Shown: piece by piece, positions 18,018-26,937 of the stretch
Layout: each line of letters opens with the position of its first letter
How positions within the stretch are numbered: the first letter of the stretch is position 1
Assembly: GCF_001562275.1 (NCBI RefSeq)
Contig: NZ_CP014304.1
Location: 4,650,001-4,714,000 of the forward strand
Length of the DNA stretch: 64,000 nucleotides
Direction: 5' to 3'
Source: Hymenobacter sp. PAMC 26628
GTDB lineage: Bacteria; Bacteroidota; Bacteroidia; Cytophagales; Hymenobacteraceae
Translations under genes and position numbers: made by a program
The notes under the pieces: generated by a model
Seen by the model: the letters and a program-made list of their open reading frames with translations, nothing else
Databases searched by the model: none
Told to the model about the DNA's origin: nothing

Positions 18018-21000
18018 TTACCCAAGGCCGTCGGCCAGGTGGTAATGAGTATGGGCACCGGTGTGCATGGCATCCTGGGTCAGCACGAAGCGGAAGGCCG
18101 CCTGGGCCTGGGCGAGCTGCCCCAGGCCCAGGTAGCCCAGCCCGGTCAGATAGCGGCAATGCAGGGCGTTGCGGCGATTAAGGTCGTCTTCGAAGATGAG
18201 CAAATCGGGTAGCGACACGGCGAAGTAATCAAGTTTTACCTCGTCGGCCGCGTGCTGCTGGCCGTAGTGCAGCAGCTTGTCGAAGATGGCCCGCGCCGGC
18301 TGCGGCTCGCCCAGCTTTTCCCAGGCCCGGCCCTGATAAAAAATCTGGTCGGGCTGCTGGTCGTTGTAAAACAGGGCAGCAGCCGGCTCGCTGCTGCCCA
18401 CGGTGGCCTGCTGCCAGGCCTGGCGCGCCGCCTCGGCCTGGCCGAGGGCATCGTAGGCGCAGCCCAGCCAGTAACAAACCTCATTTTCAGGGGTAGCCGG
18501 CAGCTTGCCCTCGCCCAGGCTGTGCGGGTAGCCGGGGGCTAGGGCCTGGCGCAGCAGCCCGATGGCATCTTCGGGCCGGCCGTGCTGTAGGTCGGCTTTG
18601 GCCAGCTCTGTCAGGCAGCGGAGGTACTGCCCCGACACCTTGCCTTCGCCGCCTTCCCAGGGATGAAACTGCCGGGCCAGCAGCAGCTCAAAGGCGCGGG
18701 CAGGCTGGTCGAGCTGATTGTAGAGGGCCACGCGCTCCAGGTATAAATCGTCGCGCATCTCCACCAGCGGCCCGTGTTGTTCCAGCCGGGCCAATTGTTG
18801 CGCGGGCGGGGTGCTGAGTCGGCGGCCCAGCTGGACCAGTTCCATAAATACCCGCGCATCGGTTGGGTCCAGGGCGAAGGCCTTTTCGAAGCAGGCCAAC
18901 GCCGTTTCCGGCTGGTGGCGCTGGTTGAAGTAGGCAATGCCCAGGTTGCGCAACACCGTTGGGAAGGCGGGGTCGCGGCTAGCAGCCAGCTCCCACTGGG
19001 CAATGGCTTCGTCGTACTGGCGCTTGTCGTACCAGAGGTTGCCCAGCAGGTAGGGCGCGCGGGCATCGGCTGGGTCGAGCGCGGCCGCCGCTTGCAGCGC
19101 CGCGATGTCTTCCAGCCGGTTGGGAAAGTAGGGTGCCGCCGGCAGCGCGGCCGCTTGCCGGGCGTATTCCCGCGCCTGGGCAGCGTCGCCGGCTTGTTGG
19201 CTCAGGTTGGCCAGGTGATAATACACCAGCGGGTCGATGGTGGGCAAAGCCAGTTGCAGGAGCGCCAGCGCGTCGGCTGGCCGGCCGAGCGCGGCGTAGT
19301 CCAAGGCGTATTCCAGGTAATTGCGGGCGTCCCCGCGCGCCAGCGTTCGCAGCTGCGCCAGGCTGTCGTCGGCCGCAGCCGCTTGGCCGGAGGCGCGGTG
19401 GGCCAGGGCCCGCTCGAACCACGCGCCGAGGTTGAAGCCGTCGCGCCGCAGCGCTTCGGTGCAGGCGTCGAGCGCCGCGCCGGGCTGCCCAAGCAGGCGC
19501 AGGGCCACGGCTTTCACTACGTGCGCCTGGCCGCTGCGGGCGTTGCGGTCCAGGGCCCAGTCGATGTGAGTCAGCGCCCGCGTGTAGTGGCTGCGGGCCA
19601 CGTCCAGCCGCGCCACGGCCAGGTAGGCCGCGTCCTGCCAGGCCCCGGACCAGGTGGCCTTGAAAAAGGCGTCGTAAGCGGCATCCGGCTGGTTTTGGTA
19701 AAGCAGGCTCAACCCCAGGTTGTAGTACGGCTCGCCGTCGTAGGGATTGGGGTTGCGCTCGGTGAGGGTCGCCACGGCCCGGCGGAAGTACGGCTCGCTC
19801 CGGGCAAACTGGCCCCGTCGCAGCAGCCAGCCGCCCAGGGCGTTGTTGCTGCGCGCGTCCTGCGGGTCGCGCCGGAGGGCTTCCTCGTAGTAGGGTACCG
19901 GGCTGTAGGTGGCGTGGCGGTACTGCTCCAGGTGCTGGCCGGTGAGAAACAGCTGCTCAGTGGTGGCGATTTCCTGCGGCTCCAGCGCCGGGCGGGCCGG
20001 CTGCGGCAACTCGTTTTGTTGGTTCAGGGCCGGCTCGTAGCGAATCAGCTCCGCCCCGGCCGCGTCGCGCACCAGCAGCAGGAGCGCCGCTTCGGCCGTG
20101 CCGGCCGGCAGGGCCACGCGCTGCGCGTAGCCGGCTTCCGGGGCCAGGTCCCGGACGTCGTCCAGCACCAGCTGCCCATTCACGCGCAGCTGCACCTGGC
20201 AGCGGGGCTGCACCGACGTGGCAAACACCTGCACCACGGCTTCGCTGCCCACAACTTCCAGGTTCACCAGCAAGTCTTTCGTGGCGTTTTTGACCACCCC
20301 CAGGGCCTGGTAGGGCAAAAAATACTGCGTGAAGGTCTTCTCCTCGTAAGGCATCAGCCAGGTAAAATCGGGCTGGTTATCGGTGAACAGGCCGGTCATC
20401 AACTCGATGTAGGGGCCGTCATCGTCGGTGAGGTTGCGGTCCCAGGCGCGCCCAAAATCGGAATGCCCCCAGGTCCACTGCTTTTTGCCGGGCGATACGT
20501 GGTGGTCGGCCACGTGCAGCAGCCCCGCCTGGGTATCGTGCTCGTAGCCGCCCACGAAGTCGTACGCCGACCGGATGGCCATGTAAGACGTGGGCACCGG
20601 GATGTTGCGGTAGCGGGAAATGTCGGTGCCGGGCGCGTAGTCCACCTTGTAGTAGGTGCCCGTGGCGATGGGAAACGACGACACGTCGCGCTTGCCGTGG
20701 TCGAACACGGCGTTCACGTCCGGCGGAAACACCGACTGGTAATCGTCGTTGACCCGCACGGCCGGGTTGGCCCACCACAGAAAGGTCTGGGGGAGCGGGG
20801 TCCGGTTGTAGAGCTGCGCGTCGATTTGGAGGTAGGCCCGGTCGGGGTGCAGGGTGAACCCGGTCAGCCCCTTGGTGTGGAACATGCGCTCCACCTCGTT
20901 CACCCACACCGTTTTGCTGCCATCTTCGTGTTCTTCCAGGCGGAAATCGACGGGCTCAAACGTGCTCGGGCGGTGGTGCTGGGGCCAGTTAAATTCGATG

Positions 21001-21356
21001 CCCCCGGAAATCCAAGGGCCCGTCAGGCCCACGAGCGCGGGCTTGATGACCTGGTTGTAGTACACGAAATGCCGCTGCCGGAGCTTGTCGTAGGCCATTT
21101 GCACGCGGCCGCCCAGCTCCGGCAAAATCAGGATTTTCAGGTACCGGTTTTCCAAAAACAAGCCCACGTAGTCCCGGTCCTGCTTGTCGTCCAGAATCTT
21201 GTCGATGACCGGGTAGGGGTACACCGCGCCGCTGCTGCCCTGGTACACGCGCTTCTCGAAAAACATGGGGTTCTTGTCGGGCTCCCCGGTGCCGTAGGTG
21301 GGAATGGTTACCGTTTCCTGCCATACCCGCACGGCGGGCGCATCTGCTTCAGTCAT
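18018..21356 (-). CDS. DUF5107 protein with a long TPR array
   Basis: The 1112-residue protein has two parts. Residues 1 to about 430 are the DUF5107 domain, with a galactose-mutarotase-like look: RYLKILILPELGGRVQMAYD, WISGGIEFNWPQHHRPSTFE, GKKQWTWGHSDFGRAWDRNL. From about 480 to the end run TPR units, for example NLGLSLLYQNQPDAAYDAFF and LGNLWYDKRQYDEAIAQWEL. No signal peptide is seen. Proteins of this layout occur beside sugar porters and glycosidases in Bacteroidota; the function is unknown, with carbohydrate binding or isomerisation suggested only by fold. It lies 13 bp downstream of the sugar porter gene and is almost certainly co-transcribed with it. Confidence 0.85.
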   Translation of the reverse strand: MTEADAPAVRVWQETVTIPTYGTGEPDKNPMFFEKRVYQGSSGAVYPYPVIDKILDDKQDRDYVGLFLENRYLKILILPELGGRVQMAYDKLRQRHFVYYNQVIKPALVGLTGPWISGGIEFNWPQHHRPSTFEPVDFRLEEHEDGSKTVWVNEVERMFHTKGLTGFTLHPDRAYLQIDAQLYNRTPLPQTFLWWANPAVRVNDDYQSVFPPDVNAVFDHGKRDVSSFPIATGTYYKVDYAPGTDISRYRNIPVPTSYMAIRSAYDFVGGYEHDTQAGLLHVADHHVSPGKKQWTWGHSDFGRAWDRNLTDDDGPYIELMTGLFTDNQPDFTWLMPYEEKTFTQYFLPYQALGVVKNATKDLLVNLEVVGSEAVVQVFATSVQPRCQVQLRVNGQLVLDDVRDLAPEAGYAQRVALPAGTAEAALLLLVRDAAGAELIRYEPALNQQNELPQPARPALEPQEIATTEQLFLTGQHLEQYRHATYSPVPYYEEALRRDPQDARSNNALGGWLLRRGQFARSEPYFRRAVATLTERNPNPYDGEPYYNLGLSLLYQNQPDAAYDAFFKATWSGAWQDAAYLAVARLDVARSHYTRALTHIDWALDRNARSGQAHVVKAVALRLLGQPGAALDACTEALRRDGFNLGAWFERALAHRASGQAAAADDSLAQLRTLARGDARNYLEYALDYAALGRPADALALLQLALPTIDPLVYYHLANLSQQAGDAAQAREYARQAAALPAAPYFPNRLEDIAALQAAAALDPADARAPYLLGNLWYDKRQYDEAIAQWELAASRDPAFPTVLRNLGIAYFNQRHQPETALACFEKAFALDPTDARVFMELVQLGRRLSTPPAQQLARLEQHGPLVEMRDDLYLERVALYNQLDQPARAFELLLARQFHPWEGGEGKVSGQYLRCLTELAKADLQHGRPEDAIGLLRQALAPGYPHSLGEGKLPATPENEVCYWLGCAYDALGQAEAARQAWQQATVGSSEPAAALFYNDQQPDQIFYQGRAWEKLGEPQPARAIFDKLLHYGQQHAADEVKLDYFAVSLPDLLIFEDDLNRRNALHCRYLTGLGYLGLGQLAQAQAAFRFVLTQDAMHTGAHTHYHLADGLG

Positions 21357-21369
21357 GATTACGAGGAGG

Positions 21370-22767
21370 TTATCGGCCTTCGGGGCCGGGTTGAGTATAG
21401 CGCTGCTCTAGCTGCTCCAGGGTCTGGCCTTTGGTTTCCTTTACCCGGGCCCGGATGAACAGGAAGCCCAGCAGGCAGATGCCGGCGTACAGGTAGAAAG
21501 GCCCGTAAGTGCCAATGGCTTGCGCCAGAATGGGGAAGGTGAAGACCAGCACGAAGTAGGCGCCCCACAGCGACACGGTGGCCACGGAAGCGGCCACCCC
21601 GCGGATGTGGTTGGGGAAAATCTCGGAAATAAGCACCCACGTCACCGGGGCCAGCGACAGCCCATAGGTGCCGATGGCCAGCAGCACCACCACCGAAACC
21701 AGCCCCGGCGCGGCGTGGCGCTGCAACAGAAATGCCAGCACCAAGTACAGCACCGCCAGGCCCAGCGAGCCAAAGAGCAGCAACGGGCGCCGCCCCAGCC
21801 GGTCCACCAGCAGCATGGCCACCAGCGTAAAAGCCAGGTTCACCACGCCGATACCCACGGTTTCGAGCAGCTGCCGGTCGAGGGTGGCCCCGGCGGCGGC
21901 AAAAATGGTGGACGTATAATTGAACACCACGTTGATGCCGCACAGCTGCTGAAACACCGCCAGGGTGATGCCCACCACCATCGCCGGCCGCACGCTCCGG
22001 GCCAGCACCGCCCGGAAGGCCGGAGCCGGACCACCGGGCACCGCGGCGGTGATATCGCGCAGCGTCGCGTCCACGAAAGGCGCATTGCCTAGTTTGCCGA
22101 GCACGGCGCGGGCCTGCGCCACCTGGCCGGTGGTGGCCAGCCACCGCGGGCTTTCCGGCAGCCAGACCAGGCCCAGCAGGAAAAGTGCAGCCGGTACCGC
22201 GCCCAGCCCAAACATCAACCGCCACACGTCGGGGCCGTTGTCCGAGAGGGCATAGTTCACTACGTTGGTCACCAGAATGCCCAGCACGATGGTGAGCTGG
22301 TTGATAGCCACGTTGCGGCCCCGCACGGCGGCCGGCGATATTTCGGCGATGTACAGCGGGCTGAGCATGGAGGCCATGCCCACCCCGATGCCGGCTAGGA
22401 AGCGCATCACCACGAACACGCCCAGGGAAGGCGCGAACGCCATGCCCAGCGACGAGGCCGCGAAGATGCCCGCCGCCAGCATCAGCCCCGGCCGGCGGCC
22501 GTAGCGGTCGGCCAGCCGGCCGGCCACCAGGCACCCCGCGATGCACCCCAGGGCCAGCGAACCGGTGAGGAAGCCTTCCCACCAGGCATTCAGGCCGAAC
22601 GCTACCCGTAAAAAAGGCAGGGCCCCGGAAATCACGGCAAAGTCAAACCCGAACAAATAGCCGCCCAGCGCCGAGATAAACGCAATGCCCACAATGTAGG
22701 CGGTGTTGTAAGCCGCGCCGGTCACGGCGGGCGGCGCAACGGGTGAAGAGTTGAAATTACTGGCCAT
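21370..22767 (-). CDS. MFS sugar porter (proton-coupled monosaccharide importer)
   Basis: The 465-residue protein has 12 predicted helices and the full signature set of the sugar porter family: GGYLFGFDFAVISGALPFL in helix 1, RLADRYGRRPGLML after helix 2, PESPRWL before the central loop, VDRLGRRPLLLFGS after helix 8 and a closing VKETKGQTLEQLE. XylE and AraE are the best-known relatives, so a pentose or hexose with proton symport is likely; specificity cannot be read from sequence. It heads a tight pair with the DUF5107 gene. Two tandem 11-bp repeats lie 43-64 bp upstream of its start. Confidence 0.9.
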   Translation of the reverse strand: MASNFNSSPVAPPAVTGAAYNTAYIVGIAFISALGGYLFGFDFAVISGALPFLRVAFGLNAWWEGFLTGSLALGCIAGCLVAGRLADRYGRRPGLMLAAGIFAASSLGMAFAPSLGVFVVMRFLAGIGVGMASMLSPLYIAEISPAAVRGRNVAINQLTIVLGILVTNVVNYALSDNGPDVWRLMFGLGAVPAALFLLGLVWLPESPRWLATTGQVAQARAVLGKLGNAPFVDATLRDITAAVPGGPAPAFRAVLARSVRPAMVVGITLAVFQQLCGINVVFNYTSTIFAAAGATLDRQLLETVGIGVVNLAFTLVAMLLVDRLGRRPLLLFGSLGLAVLYLVLAFLLQRHAAPGLVSVVVLLAIGTYGLSLAPVTWVLISEIFPNHIRGVAASVATVSLWGAYFVLVFTFPILAQAIGTYGPFYLYAGICLLGFLFIRARVKETKGQTLEQLEQRYTQPGPEGR

Positions 22768-22809
22768 TAAACAAAATGAAAAATCAGCGGCATTGCCTTG
22801 GCGCAGAGC

Positions 22810-22831
22810 TGAAGCGGTTTTGAAGCGGTTT
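22810..22831 (-). promoter_or_regulatory. Tandem 11-bp repeat, possible LacI-family operator of the sugar porter
   Basis: TGAAGCGGTTT occurs at 22810-22820 and again at 22821-22831. Read on the coding strand each unit contains AACCGCTT, which fits the AANCGNTT core common to LacI-family operators and resembles AAACGCTT in the two strong palindromes flanking the lacI gene here. Position 43-64 bp before the start codon suits an operator. Direct rather than inverted arrangement makes this tentative. Confidence 0.4.
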
Positions 22832-22864
22832 AGAAAGTCAACAGGGCGTTCTAATTAAATGACA

Positions 22865-23186
22865 TTAGCTTACCTCCGGTACCAGCCCAGGCGCGGGAAG
22901 GGGCTCGTTCTCCGGCGCGTGGCGGCCCCACCACGTTGCCAGCAGGGAGAAGGTGGTGTTCATGCTGGGGCCGTTGACGGCCGGGGCAAGGCCCAGGGTG
23001 GCAATCCGACCCATTTGGGCGGCGATGCCCAAGGCTAGGCCGCCGTTCTGCATGCCGACTTCGATGGCAATGGTGCGGCTGTTGAGCCGGGACAAGCCAA
23101 ACAGGCGCCCGCCCCAGTAGCCCAGCAGCACGCCCACGGTCATGTGCAGGAACATGGCCGCCACCAGCGCCAGGGTTGCAGCATGT
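22865..23186 (-). pseudogene. C-terminal fragment of a bile acid:sodium symporter (BASS) family transporter
   Basis: The fragment reads ATLALVAAMFLHMTVGVLLG, LSRLNSRTIAIEVGMQNGGL and GPSMNTTFSLLATWWGR. RTxAIEVGMQN is the signature of the second half of BASS transporters. Only about the last 105 residues exist; the 5' part has been replaced by a piece of a DUF4861 gene in another frame. It cannot be translated from its own start and is dead. Confidence 0.8.
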
Positions 23187-23787
23187 GCCAACTGCCGGTC
23201 ACGCCCACCTGCTCCAGCACCGGTTCCAGCCGGATTTTGCCGTACACGTCCTTGCCGTTGCGCCGGTCAAAAAACGCCCGGAATTCCACTTTATCGTTCT
23301 CAATCCCCGGCCCTTCCAGCTGGTAAACCGGGTCGGCAATGTTCTGCGTGAACCCGCGCGGGCGCTCCAAGAAGGGTATTTCCGCCTCGGGCTGGCCCGT
23401 TTTGGTTTTGCGGCTGAAGCGCACGTTGGTCAGCTTTGCAAAGGCCGGCTGCTGGCCGGCCCGCACCCACGTCAGGCGTAGCGTATCGCGGGCGTTGGCG
23501 CCGAGCGATGCTTCGAGCAGCAACTCGTCCCACCGGCCGTCCGCGTCGGTGTCAACGAGTTGGGTGACGTACGTTTTGGCTCCTTTCTTCACCAGCGGAA
23601 AATAGCCGACCCCCACGCCTTGAAAGCGCGACCGGGCAATGCGGATAATTTCGCTGGCGCGGGCGGTTCGCTGCGGGTTGCGCAGCACAATCCGGCCCGG
23701 TACGGGCCCGGCCTGGGTCCGGCTCGCGGGGGCATTCATTGCAAGAAACAGCACCAGCAAGCCGCTGCTCAGGGGGAAGCCAGTCAT
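23187..23787 (-). pseudogene. N-terminal part of a DUF4861 protein, fused out of frame to the BASS fragment
   Basis: From ATG at 23787 the frame gives a signal peptide, then IVLRNPQRTARASEIIRIA, LVKKGAKTYVTQLVDTDADG, RWDELLLEASL, YQLEGPGIENDKVEFRAFFD and NGKDVYGKIRLEPVLEQV, all matching the first half of DUF4861 (compare QLVDNDGDHVWDELLCQ in the intact paralogue at 39.1-40.3 kb). At GSWH (near 23186) it runs into BASS DNA one base out of frame and stops at 23140. The C-terminal half of the domain is missing, so function is unlikely. A deletion joining two neighbouring genes explains it best. Confidence 0.8.
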
Positions 23788-23886
23788 ATGGTTAGTCGTT
23801 CAAGCACTTGGGTAAATCACTGAGGATCTGATAAATCGAACGGAAGATTCTTCGCGTCGCGGTTTTCGGCGGCGGGACGGCTGCCG

Positions 23887-24813
23887 CTATTTGGTCAGCC
23901 AGCCGTTGGCATCGAGCCAGTTGCGCAGGCGGTCGGGCCACTGGTCTTTGGTGGTTCTGTTGTTAAGGCCGAAGCCGTGGCTGCCCTTGGGGTAGAGGTG
24001 CATTTCGACCGGCACGCCGTGGCGCAGGCAGGCCTGGTAAAACACGAGGCTGTTGCCGACGCGTACCCACTCGTCGTTCTGGGCGTGCACCAGGAAGGTG
24101 GGCGGCGTCTGGGCCGTCACCTGCAACTCGTTGGAATACAGCCGCACCTGCTCCGCCGATGGGGTGGGCCCCAACAACTTATTGCGCGAGCCTTTGTGGG
24201 CCAGGCTGTCGGTGAAACTGATGACCGGGTAGAGCAGCACCAGAAACGCCGGCCGCACCGACTCCGGGCCGGGGCTGGCCCCCACGGGCTGGGCGAAATG
24301 CGTGCCCGCCGTGGCCGCCAGGTGGCCCCCAGCCGAAAAGCCCATCAGCCCAATCCGCTCGGGGTTAACACTATACTTGGCCGCTTGCTGGCGCACTAGG
24401 CGCAGGGCCTGCTGCGCGTCGAGCAGCGGCGCGATGGATTTGTCGGGCTGGCTCTGGTCATTGGGCAAGCGGTATTTAAGCACGAAGGCCGCCACGCCCA
24501 TCAGGTTGAGGCGCTTGGCCACATCGTTGCCTTCGCTATCAACGGCCAGGAAGCCGTAGCCGCCACCGGGGCAGATGATGACCGCCGTGCCGTTGGCCGT
24601 GGCGGGGTCGGGCAGGAAAACCGTCAGGTTGGGCTGCACCACGGTGGAAACGCGCACGCCGCCACCGGGCGGGGTGACGCTGACCTCCTGCAGCTCGCTG
24701 GGGTTCGAATCGGGAATGGTGCCGGTATAGAGCGGGATGACCTGCTGCGCGAGTCCTGGGCTCGAAGCCAGCAGCATGAAGCCGACCGCACGCAGGAACG
24801 AAAGTGGTTTCAT
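23887..24813 (-). CDS. Secreted alpha/beta hydrolase, acetyl-xylan-esterase-like
   Basis: The 308-residue product begins with a signal peptide (MKPLSFLRAVGFMLLASSPG-LAQ). The hydrolase core shows the oxyanion-hole motif CPGGGYGFLAVDSEGND, nucleophile elbow GLMGFSAGGHLA (Ser), acid HAQNDEWV (Asp) and the base GSHGFGLNN (His). This BD-FAE/Axe-type esterase family commonly removes acetyl or other acyl groups from plant polysaccharides in the periplasm. ATG at 24813 is preferred over upstream starts because it begins the signal peptide directly. It lies between the GH5-like gene and the DUF4861 remnant, in the same run. Confidence 0.85.
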   Translation of the reverse strand: MKPLSFLRAVGFMLLASSPGLAQQVIPLYTGTIPDSNPSELQEVSVTPPGGGVRVSTVVQPNLTVFLPDPATANGTAVIICPGGGYGFLAVDSEGNDVAKRLNLMGVAAFVLKYRLPNDQSQPDKSIAPLLDAQQALRLVRQQAAKYSVNPERIGLMGFSAGGHLAATAGTHFAQPVGASPGPESVRPAFLVLLYPVISFTDSLAHKGSRNKLLGPTPSAEQVRLYSNELQVTAQTPPTFLVHAQNDEWVRVGNSLVFYQACLRHGVPVEMHLYPKGSHGFGLNNRTTKDQWPDRLRNWLDANGWLTK

Positions 24814-24875
24814 AAAGCGGGGATTTCTGCGGGTTGCCAAAAAAGCCGGCGGCCCGGTAGTAGCATGAGGAAAAC

Positions 24876-26906
24876 CTAGTTTTTGCGAAACGTGAGGACC
24901 AGCGCGTCATTCGCTTTCACGGTGAAAGCGCTGCCCGCCGGCCGGGCCCCGTAGAGGCTACCCGCCAGCTTCCAGCCGGGTTGCGTGGTTGTGGCCGTCG
25001 AAATATCCGCGGGGCTGTAATTGATGAGCACGACCACCTTTTCCGTTTTGCTGGTCGCGTGCTCGGTCACGCCGATGAAAGGATTTTCCTGCGTCAGGAT
25101 GCGCTCTTTGAGCAGCGGCCGGGCTATTTCCTTGTAGATGGCTGCGTAGGCCGGCTGCCCTTGGTCGAACGCGCCGGTTTGGGTGGTCAGGTTCATTTCC
25201 AGCGGGAAGGTGAGCAGGTAGATGCTGCCCTTGCCGTAGGCGGATTTCAGCAATACCGGGTTGCCGTCCGCTTCTTTTGCCAGCACGGTAGCCTGCTTGG
25301 GGTCAATTTGCAGCTTGCGCTCGGCACTGGTGCTGAACCGGACGCTGTCGCCGAGCAGCTTGGCCGCGAAGGTCAGCGGGCCCCGGCGCTTGCTGTTGGT
25401 GGCCACTTCCACGCCCAGCGGCCCGTTGAAGGTGGGCAGGTAAGCATCGTCGAGCGACATATACAGCGTGGCCCCGGCCTTCACCTTGTCCAGGAGCTTA
25501 AACCAGTAGTCTTTGCGGAACGGGTCGATGCTTTTCAGCGAGGGCAGCAGGTAGAGCGGCGCGTCCTTCAGCTCCTGCCCGGCCTTCTGAAACTGAAAAT
25601 CAACCCCGGCCTGCTTGGCCAGCACGAAGCTGGTGTAGGCCACGGCCCAGGTGTCCTGGTTTTCGGTGAGGATGCACACGGCCTCGGTTTTGCGCGGCGG
25701 CAGCGTGCCGAAGGGCAGGTTTTGCACGAAGTGGCTGAAGGTTTTTAGCTCGCCCAGCACCGGCTTGGGGGTGCGGTCTTCCCGAATCAGGCCCAGCTCG
25801 GCCTCCACCGAGGCGTAGTTGTAGGGCGGGTAATTAAAGCTGAGCTGGTCGTAGGCGCACCACCAGAACGTGCCCTTGCAGTCGTGGGCCCAGTTCGAGA
25901 ACAGCGCCGTGCGGGCGAAGGCGATTTTTTCTTTTTCGCCGCCGGTCATGGGGCCCATCACGCCGGTTTCCTCCGTCAGGGCCGGCTTGCCGCCGATGTC
26001 GCCGTAGAGCCGGGTTTCGGCCGCCGCGTGCAGGATGGTCCGCATCGTGTTGATGCCGTCCTGGCCCGCGTACTTGGTCCAGAGCGAGTAGGGGTGCGCG
26101 GTCAGCACGTCGGTGGTAGCGGCCTGGTCGATGATGCGCCAGGGCGCATCGTCGGCCGCGCTCAGGCTGTGCATCCCCGACACCACCGGCCGGCTCGGGT
26201 CTTCGGCGCGGATGGCCCCGGAAATCATGGCCGACCACACATAGGCCTGGTAGTGGTTGTCCACCTTCTGCATCACGTTGCACTCGTTGCCGAAGTCCCA
26301 GGCCAGAATGGCGGGCTGGTTTTTGAGCCGGTGCACGAGCGTGGTCACAAGCTTCTGCTGCCAGGTCAGCGACTCCGGGTCGGTGAGGATGTCGCGGCCT
26401 TCCAGCGCCGGCGGCACGTAGAGCTGCCCGCTCATCCAGCCCGTCACCAGGCCCACTACCAGCTGGAGCTTGTACTTCTGTGCCAGCGCGGCCAGCGTTT
26501 CAAAGTGTTGAAGCTGCTCTTCGCTCACGCCGTTGCTGCCCACGCCGGTGGCCGGCAGCGGCTGCCCATCGGCAAACCCGACGTACTTCGGGGCCCCTTC
26601 GCCGGCGTAAATCTGGTGGATGGGCTGGAAATCAGGCCACAGCGGAAACACCCGCAGCACGGTAATGCCATTTTCGGAAAGCTGCTTGAAATCCTGCTCA
26701 ATCACCGCCGGCCGCCAGTCGCGCCACATATGCGTGCCGGCGTAGGAGGCCCAGTAGTTGCAGCCCACCGAAAACGCGCCGGGCTGCGTCAGGATGTTCG
26801 ACGGGGCGGGCGACTTTACCTGCGCCTGGCCGGGGTGGCCCAGCAGCGCCAGCAGCCCGCTCAATAGCAGTGGTTTATAGTAAGCCGCAAGATGACAACT
26901 GAACAT
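24876..26906 (-). CDS. Secreted clan GH-A glycosidase (GH5-like) with C-terminal accessory domains
   Basis: The 676-residue protein has a signal peptide and an (alpha/beta)8 domain over about residues 40-400. The acid/base appears in LAWDFGNECNVM (NE motif after strand 4) and the nucleophile in KPALTEETGVMG (E after strand 7), the clan GH-A pattern seen in GH5 mannanases and related families. From about 400 it continues with a beta-rich region resembling a glutamine-amidotransferase-like trimer domain (DAPLYLLPSLKSID, GATLYMSLDD) and a final beta sandwich. Substrate is not readable; beta-mannan or beta-galactoside are reasonable guesses. It follows the ADP-ribosylglycohydrolase gene by 31 bp. 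Confidence 0.75.
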   Translation of the reverse strand: MFSCHLAAYYKPLLLSGLLALLGHPGQAQVKSPAPSNILTQPGAFSVGCNYWASYAGTHMWRDWRPAVIEQDFKQLSENGITVLRVFPLWPDFQPIHQIYAGEGAPKYVGFADGQPLPATGVGSNGVSEEQLQHFETLAALAQKYKLQLVVGLVTGWMSGQLYVPPALEGRDILTDPESLTWQQKLVTTLVHRLKNQPAILAWDFGNECNVMQKVDNHYQAYVWSAMISGAIRAEDPSRPVVSGMHSLSAADDAPWRIIDQAATTDVLTAHPYSLWTKYAGQDGINTMRTILHAAAETRLYGDIGGKPALTEETGVMGPMTGGEKEKIAFARTALFSNWAHDCKGTFWWCAYDQLSFNYPPYNYASVEAELGLIREDRTPKPVLGELKTFSHFVQNLPFGTLPPRKTEAVCILTENQDTWAVAYTSFVLAKQAGVDFQFQKAGQELKDAPLYLLPSLKSIDPFRKDYWFKLLDKVKAGATLYMSLDDAYLPTFNGPLGVEVATNSKRRGPLTFAAKLLGDSVRFSTSAERKLQIDPKQATVLAKEADGNPVLLKSAYGKGSIYLLTFPLEMNLTTQTGAFDQGQPAYAAIYKEIARPLLKERILTQENPFIGVTEHATSKTEKVVVLINYSPADISTATTTQPGWKLAGSLYGARPAGSAFTVKANDALVLTFRKN

Positions 26907-26937
26907 AAGTAGGACGGGGAAAATTGGCCGGTAATAA

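Noticed and set aside
18774-21458. An 894-codon open frame on the plus strand opposite the DUF5107 gene
   Set aside because: It lacks recognisable domains and has a composition rich in Gly, Arg, Val and His, typical of the antisense of GC-rich genes. The minus-strand frame has clear DUF5107 and TPR motifs.
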